The notes beneath the pieces were generated by a model. It had not been told where the DNA came from, ran no database searches, and saw nothing but the letters and a program-made list of their open reading frames with translations. From DATMXS01 sp050260275 (lineage in GTDB: Bacteria > Acidobacteriota > Terriglobia > Bryobacterales > Bryobacteraceae), in NCBI GenBank assembly GCA_050260275.1, contig JBLNBX010000132.1, forward strand, positions 1 through 13,394: a stretch of 13,394 bases of DNA. Reading direction: 5' to 3'. Made by a program: the position numbers and the translations under genes. Below, piece after piece: positions 9,362 through 13,394 of the stretch (position 1 is the first letter of the stretch; every line of letters begins with the position of its first letter).

Positions 9362-9383
9362 GGCGCCTGCGGCCGCTGGCGCC
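9362..9383. promoter_or_regulatory. 22-base near-perfect GC palindrome before the glycosyltransferase gene
   Basis: Two GGCGCC hexamers (9362-9367 and 9378-9383) flank GCGGCCGC (9369-9376). The whole is palindromic apart from the T/T pair at 9368 and 9377. It lies 12 bases before the ribosome binding site, so it may be an operator or a 5'-leader hairpin. Confidence 0.35.
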
Positions 9384-9394
9384 CTGATAGTGCC

Positions 9395-9398
9395 GGAG
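9395..9398 (+). promoter_or_regulatory. Ribosome binding site deciding the glycosyltransferase start
   Basis: GGAG (within GGAGAAG) stands 6 bases before the ATG at 9405. This favours that ATG over the upstream in-frame GTG at 9390, which has no such sequence. Confidence 0.65.
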
Positions 9399-9404
9399 AA
9401 GTCA

Positions 9405-10598
9405 ATGCGGCGGCGGGATTGGTATGCTGCCAGATTGAACCTGGGCGATTGCTTTACTGCCGTACTTGCTATCTTCGTCATCTGCTCCGCCGCGTACTGT
9501 CTTCTCGTGCTGCTGGCAGCGGCTAAGTATCGTGCCGAGTCGCGGCGCGAGGCCCACGGCGGCGCAAACAGCGAGCCTGCATCCGCGCCGCCGGTCAGCG
9601 TGATCACCCCGGTCTCGGGCGCTGAGCCGGGCCTGGCCGAGAACCTCCGCTCCTCGTTTGAGCAGGACTACCCGGAGTTCGAGGTGCTCATAGTGGCGCA
9701 CGCGGCATCGGACCCGGCCGTTGCCGTCGCCGAGAAGCTCATCGCGGCCTACCCGCACGTCAAAGCGCGCGTGGTCATCTCCGGGCTGCCCCCGTGCCCG
9801 AATGCGAAGGTGTTCAACCTGGAGGCCGCCGTCGCAGCCGCGCGCCACGGCATCCTCGTCATGAAGGATTCCGACGTCCGAGCGGGCTCCGATATGCTGT
9901 CCACCCTCGCGGCGGAGTTTGCAGGCGGCGACGTCGCCCTTATCACGTGCCCGTACCGCGCCCTCTCCTCGCGCGGCTTCTGGTGGCTCCTGGACGCCAT
10001 CGGAACGAATACGCGCTTCTTCGGCGGGGTGCTCGTGGCGCGCATGCTGGGCGGCATGGATTTCGCGCTCGGGCCCACGCTCGCCATCCGCAAGGACGCC
10101 CTAGAGCGCCTGGGCGGCCTCGCGCAGTTTCGCGACTACCTCGCGGAGGATTTCCTTCTCGGCAACCGTGCGCACTCGGCCGGAATGGGCGTGATCCTGT
10201 CGTCCTACTGCGTGGATCACCACTTCGGCGGCGGCAGCGCGTGGAGCAACTTCCGGCACCGGCTGCGCTGGTCGCGCAGCACGCGGCGCTCGCGCGGCTT
10301 CGCCTACCTGGGCGAGCTGTTCACCCACCCCGTCCCGCTGGCGCTGGCCCTGTGGATCTGGGCCCCTGCCTGGTGGCCGCTCGCGGCTGCCGCATTCGCG
10401 CTGCGCGCGGTAGGAGCCTGGATGGTTGCGTGGCGCGTCCTCGGCGCCCGGCTCGGCGCACGCGAGTGGCTGCTGATGTGGCTCGACGACATTGCCGCAG
10501 TGGTGTTCTGGGCAGCCGGGTTGTTCGGAAATCGCATCTCCTGGCGAGGACGGCAGTACGTGCTGGGTGCGGGCGGGCGCTTCACGCGCGTTTCGTAA
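9405..10598 (+). CDS. Membrane glycosyltransferase, GT21 / HpnI-like
   Basis: The 397-residue protein (from ATG 9405) has an N-terminal membrane helix (about 18-40), a cytoplasmic GT-A domain opening with PVSVITPVSGAEPGLAENL (about 63-81), and two or more C-terminal helices (about 305-345 and 355-380). The family motifs are present: SFEQDYPEFEVLIV, PCPNAKVFNL, the DSD metal-binding motif at 155-157, the catalytic-base region LAEDF (Asp249), and HRLRW at 285-289, which stands where ceramide glucosyltransferases have (Q/R)xxRW. This pattern fits family GT21, which includes ceramide glucosyltransferase and HpnI, the hopanoid enzyme that adds N-acetylglucosamine to bacteriohopanetetrol. No other hpn gene is nearby, so the acceptor (hopanoid, sphingolipid or other lipid) is open. 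The gene ends 31 bases before dcp on the same strand. Confidence 0.88.
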   Translation: MRRRDWYAARLNLGDCFTAVLAIFVICSAAYCLLVLLAAAKYRAESRREAHGGANSEPASAPPVSVITPVSGAEPGLAENLRSSFEQDYPEFEVLIVAHAASDPAVAVAEKLIAAYPHVKARVVISGLPPCPNAKVFNLEAAVAAARHGILVMKDSDVRAGSDMLSTLAAEFAGGDVALITCPYRALSSRGFWWLLDAIGTNTRFFGGVLVARMLGGMDFALGPTLAIRKDALERLGGLAQFRDYLAEDFLLGNRAHSAGMGVILSSYCVDHHFGGGSAWSNFRHRLRWSRSTRRSRGFAYLGELFTHPVPLALALWIWAPAWWPLAAAAFALRAVGAWMVAWRVLGARLGAREWLLMWLDDIAAVVFWAAGLFGNRISWRGRQYVLGAGGRFTRVS

Positions 10599-10611
10599 GC
10601 GCGTCGAACAC

Positions 10612-10620
10612 TGCTACGCT
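10612..10620 (+). promoter_or_regulatory. Candidate extended -10 promoter element for dcp
   Basis: TGC-TACGCT matches an extended -10 (TGn followed by a TATAAT-like box, 4 of 6). It ends 9 bases before the ATG at 10630, which would leave an untranslated leader of at most a few bases. No Shine-Dalgarno sequence is visible in front of the ATG and no good -35 is seen. Confidence 0.35.
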
Positions 10621-10629
10621 AAACACCGT

Positions 10630-12717
10630 ATGCGACGCATTTCCCTGTGCCTGCTTGCCGCTATGGTTTCCTTTGCCCAACAACCCCCATCTGCCGCCAA
10701 CCCTTTCTTCAAGGAATGGACCACGCCGTTCGGAGTGCCGCCGTTCCAGGAGATCCGGAACGAGCATTTCCTTCCGGCATTCGAGCGTGCCATGGCCGAG
10801 CAGCGGCGGGACATCGAAGCCATCACATCCAACCAGGAACCCCCATCGTTCGCCAACACGATCGAGGCGCTCGACGCGTCGGGCGAGCTGCTCGACAAGG
10901 TCTATGCAGTTTTCCAGAACCTCAGCAGCGCTGAGACGAACGACCGACTGCAGGCCATAGCCAGGGAAGTCGCTCCCAAGCTTGCCGCGCTCAACGACGA
11001 CGTGATGCTGGACGAGCGTTTGTTCGCGCGCGTGAAAGCGGTTTGGGAGAAACGCAACTCGCTTCAGTTGAACCCCGAGCAGATGCGCCTCGTCGAAGAG
11101 ACTTACAGCGACTTCGTACGCGGCGGCGCGAACCTCGATGAGCGGCAGAAGGAGCGGCTCCGGGCCATCAACGCCGAGTTGTCGGTGCTGAGCGTCAGGT
11201 TCGGCGAGAACCTGCTGAAGGAGACAAACGCCTACCGGCTGGTCATTAGCGACAAGGCCGGCCTGGCCGGGCTTCCCGAAACTGCGATAGCCGCTGCGGC
11301 GGCGGCAGCCAAGAGCGCGGGCATGGACGGCAAGTGGGTCTTCACGCTGCACGCGCCCAGTATCTGGCCGTTCCTCTCCTACGCTCAAAACCGCGAGCTG
11401 CGCCGGCAGATCCTGACTGCGTACATCGATCGCTGCACGACGGGCGCAACGAGCAATCGCGAGATTCTCACGCGGATCGCGGCGCTCCGGGCCGAGCGCG
11501 CGAAGCTTCTCGGCTACCCCACGCACGCCAGCTTCGTTCTGGAGAAGAACATGGCTGGCACGCCGGACCGCGTCTACGCGCTCCTGAACCAGTTGTGGAC
11601 GCCCGCGCTTCGCGTAGCGAAGCAGGAGGCAGCGTCGCTGCAGGCCATGATTGACAAGGAGAACGGCGGGTTCAAGCTGGAGCCCTGGGACTGGCGCTAC
11701 TACGCAGAGAAGGTCAAGCAGGAACGCTACAGCCTGGACGAAAACGAAATACGCCAGTACTTCACGCTCGACAACGTCAGGGAAGGGGCGTTCTACGTCG
11801 CGAACAGGCTGTATGGGCTGACCTTCACCGAGCGCACGGACATTCCCAAGTACCATCCCGACGTCCGCACGTTCGAAGTGAAGGACGCCGATGGATCGCA
11901 CCTGGGCGTTTTCATGGCGGACTACCATCCGCGCCCCGGAAAGCGCAGCGGCGCGTGGTCGAGCCGCTACCGCGGGGCGCGTTTTCGCGACGGGAAGGAC
12001 ATCAGGCCGGTGGTTGTCAACGTGTGCAACTTCACCGCGCCTGCCGCGGGAGAGCCCGCGTTGCTGCGCGCGGAAGAAGTTGAGACGCTCTTCCACGAGT
12101 TCGGCCACGCGCTGCACTCGCTGCTCTCGCGCGTGCGCTACGGCAGCCTGTCCAGCGTGCCGCGCGATTTCGTCGAGCTGCCATCTCAGATCATGGAGCA
12201 CTGGGCGTTCGAGCCGGAAGTCCTCAAGGTCTACGCCAAGCACTACAAGACAGGGGCGGTGATACCCGACGAGTTGGTGAAGAAGATTCAGGCGGCGGAG
12301 AAGTTCAACCAGGGCTTTGCGACGGTGGAGTACCTTGCGGCCTCGTTCCTCGATATGGACTGGCACACGCTCACCGAGCCGAAGGAAGTGGACCCTGTGG
12401 CCTTCGAGAAAGCCTCGCTCGAGCGCATCTCCATGCCGCCGGAGATCGTGGTCCGGTATCGCAGCCCGTACTTCCAGCACATATTCTCGGGCGGTTACTC
12501 GTCGGGCTACTACAGCTACATCTGGAGCGAGGTGCTGGACACGGATGCTTTCGAGGCGTTCAAGGAAAAGGGCCTGTTTGACCAGGCCACGGCGCGCTCC
12601 TTCCGGACTAACATACTGGAGCGCGGCAACACCGCGGACGCGATGCAGATGTACAAGGCGTTCCGCGGCCGCGAGCCCTCTGTGGAGCCGCTGCTCGTGA
12701 AGCGCGGCCTGAAATAG
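10630..12717 (+). CDS. dcp: Peptidyl-dipeptidase Dcp (M3 metallopeptidase), exported form
   Basis: This 695-residue zinc peptidase removes C-terminal dipeptides from oligopeptides. It aligns by eye with E. coli Dcp over its length (SGELL near the start, FKLEPWDWRYYAE, IPKYHPDVR, VNVCNF, AAGEPALL, RYRSPYFQHIFSGGYSSGYYSYIW, ILERGN). The zinc site is HEFGH at 489-493 with the third ligand Glu516 in DFVELPSQ. The ATG at 10630 gives a short signal peptide, MRRISLCLLAAMVSFA, with a likely cleavage after Ala16, so the enzyme should act in the periplasm; E. coli Dcp lacks this peptide. The frame is open upstream to 10492, but that part overlaps the glycosyltransferase gene in another frame. The loop between the zinc ligands reads LSSVPRDF, two residues shorter than the usual LSGTxxPRDF. 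The last residues KRGLK match the family end. Confidence 0.96.
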   Translation: MRRISLCLLAAMVSFAQQPPSAANPFFKEWTTPFGVPPFQEIRNEHFLPAFERAMAEQRRDIEAITSNQEPPSFANTIEALDASGELLDKVYAVFQNLSSAETNDRLQAIAREVAPKLAALNDDVMLDERLFARVKAVWEKRNSLQLNPEQMRLVEETYSDFVRGGANLDERQKERLRAINAELSVLSVRFGENLLKETNAYRLVISDKAGLAGLPETAIAAAAAAAKSAGMDGKWVFTLHAPSIWPFLSYAQNRELRRQILTAYIDRCTTGATSNREILTRIAALRAERAKLLGYPTHASFVLEKNMAGTPDRVYALLNQLWTPALRVAKQEAASLQAMIDKENGGFKLEPWDWRYYAEKVKQERYSLDENEIRQYFTLDNVREGAFYVANRLYGLTFTERTDIPKYHPDVRTFEVKDADGSHLGVFMADYHPRPGKRSGAWSSRYRGARFRDGKDIRPVVVNVCNFTAPAAGEPALLRAEEVETLFHEFGHALHSLLSRVRYGSLSSVPRDFVELPSQIMEHWAFEPEVLKVYAKHYKTGAVIPDELVKKIQAAEKFNQGFATVEYLAASFLDMDWHTLTEPKEVDPVAFEKASLERISMPPEIVVRYRSPYFQHIFSGGYSSGYYSYIWSEVLDTDAFEAFKEKGLFDQATARSFRTNILERGNTADAMQMYKAFRGREPSVEPLLVKRGLK

Positions 12718-12829
12718 CGCAGGCGGGGTCCGCGTGGGCCGGCCTTCCCGGCGCGGCGCTTTCGATCCGCGCGATGGCCTGTGCCGATGGGGCTTCGGTT
12801 CCGCCTCGGGCGCATCTCGCTGATGCAGT

Positions 12830-12867
12830 GTGGGGCAGGGCAGTGTGTTGCGGCGGGCCTGCCCCAC
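12830..12867. terminator. Strong hairpin between convergent genes, likely terminator
   Basis: GTGGGGCAGG (12830-12839) and CCTGCCCCAC (12858-12867) form a perfect 10-bp stem around an 18-base loop. It sits in the 202-base gap between the stops of dcp (+) and the DinB-like gene (-). No T-run follows on either side, so it may work with a factor, protect 3' ends, or be a dispersed repeat. Confidence 0.45.
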
Positions 12868-12906
12868 GCAGAGACCGGGCAGTCTTGCGTGAACCGGCTT
12901 GTGCGC

Positions 12907-12920
12907 GGCGGTTCTCCGCC
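12907..12920 (-). terminator. Short hairpin at the DinB-like stop codon
   Basis: GGCGG (12907-12911) and CCGCC (12916-12920) pair around a 4-base loop. The stem begins at the last base of the TAG stop (12920-12922) of the minus-strand gene. No T-run follows. Confidence 0.3.
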
Positions 12921-13394
12921 TACGGGATCTTCTCACCGTGCGATGGACGCCGGAGGTGGGCGTAGTAGCCGAGGTCCTGTCCCTTCGCGAGCTTGGTAGC
13001 GAAGATGATCTGCCCGGTGTGGTGCGAGAAGTGCTCAAGGACGTGCAGGAGCGCCTCGGCCACGGTCAGTTCGTATCCCTGGATGGTGACGCGCTCCGCC
13101 ATCCGTTCGGGCGGCAGCTTGCCGATAATGCCGTTGGCCTCGCACACAATCGAACGGATGCGTCCGGATAGCTCGGCCGGCTCCAGCCCGCCGCGCGCAG
13201 CGAACTCGGCATCCCGGTTCCGCACGTCGGGCGCGCCTCCCACGCCCGATACGATCCACTGCCGCACGTTCCCGCAGAGGTGCAGCACGAGATTCCCCAC
13301 GGCGTTTTCGTTCTCCGTTCCGCGCGCCCAGACCTCGTCGTAGCTCAGGCGCGCGAGGCAATCGGCGATGCGGCCGGAAAGTTGGTCGAGCTTG
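12920..13394 (-). CDS. DinB-superfamily protein, DUF1572-like, C-terminal part
   Basis: The last 157 residues of a four-helix-bundle protein are visible; the N-terminus lies beyond the window's right edge. The stretch AVGNLVLHLCGNVRQW contains the first metal-ligand His of DinB-like proteins, and HVLEHFSHHTGQI supplies the usual second and third (HxxxH followed by xGQ). The segment VRNRDAEFAARG between them is typical of the DUF1572 branch. DinB-like proteins bind a divalent metal; many in soil bacteria have no known substrate, and some relatives are thiol-dependent transferases or are damage-induced. A GTG at 13298-13300 could be mistaken for a start, but the frame continues upstream to the edge with family-like sequence (LSYDEVWARGTENENAVGN), so it is internal. 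The gene is convergent with dcp. Confidence 0.87.
   Translation of the reverse strand, partial: KLDQLSGRIADCLARLSYDEVWARGTENENAVGNLVLHLCGNVRQWIVSGVGGAPDVRNRDAEFAARGGLEPAELSGRIRSIVCEANGIIGKLPPERMAERVTIQGYELTVAEALLHVLEHFSHHTGQIIFATKLAKGQDLGYYAHLRRPSHGEKIP

Larger units (their letters stand above)
8792..9404. other. Divergent intergenic region without a convincing gene
   Basis: About 600 bases separate the permease gene (-) from the glycosyltransferase gene (+). Several overlapping open frames exist here (for example 8838-9206 on the plus strand and 8798-9187 on the minus strand), but they are low-complexity, differ in frame on both strands, have no ribosome binding site and resemble no family I know. 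The part from about 9185 to 9360 is visibly richer in A+T than its surroundings, as expected for promoter DNA, but I find no clear -35/-10 pair. Repeats and stem-loops in this stretch are listed separately. Confidence 0.5.

Noticed and set aside
10492..10629. N-terminal extension of Dcp from 10492
   Set aside because: It overlaps the end of the glycosyltransferase gene in another frame, while the ATG at 10630 starts a proper signal peptide.
10582..13038. 818-codon open frame on the minus strand opposite dcp
   Set aside because: It is an antisense shadow of the Dcp gene and intergenic DNA; it is Arg/His/Leu-rich and family-less.
12920..13300. Complete 126-residue gene starting at the GTG at 13300
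   Set aside because: The frame continues upstream to the window edge with DinB-like sequence, so this GTG is an internal valine codon and the gene is cut by the window.

Overview
The window looks like chromosomal DNA from a high-GC member of the Acidobacteriota, most likely near Solibacter/Bryobacter. The main reason is an 813-residue MacB/FtsX-like permease of the acidobacterial duplicated orphan permease (ADOP) type. Dense GC-rich genes, GTG/TTG starts and intergenic clusters of short perfect hairpins fit this. The assignment is inference; no rRNA, tRNA or other phylogenetic marker is present. I see no CRISPR array, prophage, insertion sequence or transposase.

Layout. 1-325: 3' end of a type I-beta DAHP synthase gene (shikimate pathway). 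330-1256: an unrecognised membrane-anchored protein just downstream. 1301-2284: a PfkB-family sugar kinase. 2291-2318: hairpin between convergent genes. 2319-2987 (-): a zinc-ribbon protein with one membrane segment, 14 bases downstream of clpB (3002-5662, -) and probably in its operon. The clpB start is preceded by a good sigma70-type promoter whose -10 box ends 6 bases before the ATG, so the transcript is predicted to be leaderless. A HAIR-like inverted repeat (HspR operator type) overlaps this promoter. 5698-6324: gene-free and filled with about ten perfect hairpins. Two of these form an inverted pair with the same loop and the same 10-base tail but entirely different stems. 6325-8766 (-): the ADOP permease. 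8767-9404: divergent intergenic region with a 19-base tandem duplication, a long stem-loop and two palindromes, but no convincing gene. 9405-10598: a GT21/HpnI-like membrane glycosyltransferase. 10630-12717: an exported M3 peptidyl-dipeptidase Dcp. 12718-12919: convergent intergenic region with two hairpins. 12920-13394 (-): a DinB/DUF1572-like protein that runs off the window.

The genes are mostly ordinary housekeeping or envelope functions and do not form one obvious pathway. The parts most worth following are the non-coding hairpin family at 5796-6221, the HAIR-like/leaderless clpB promoter, and the uncharacterised zinc-ribbon membrane protein coupled to clpB. I found no convincing new multi-gene system.
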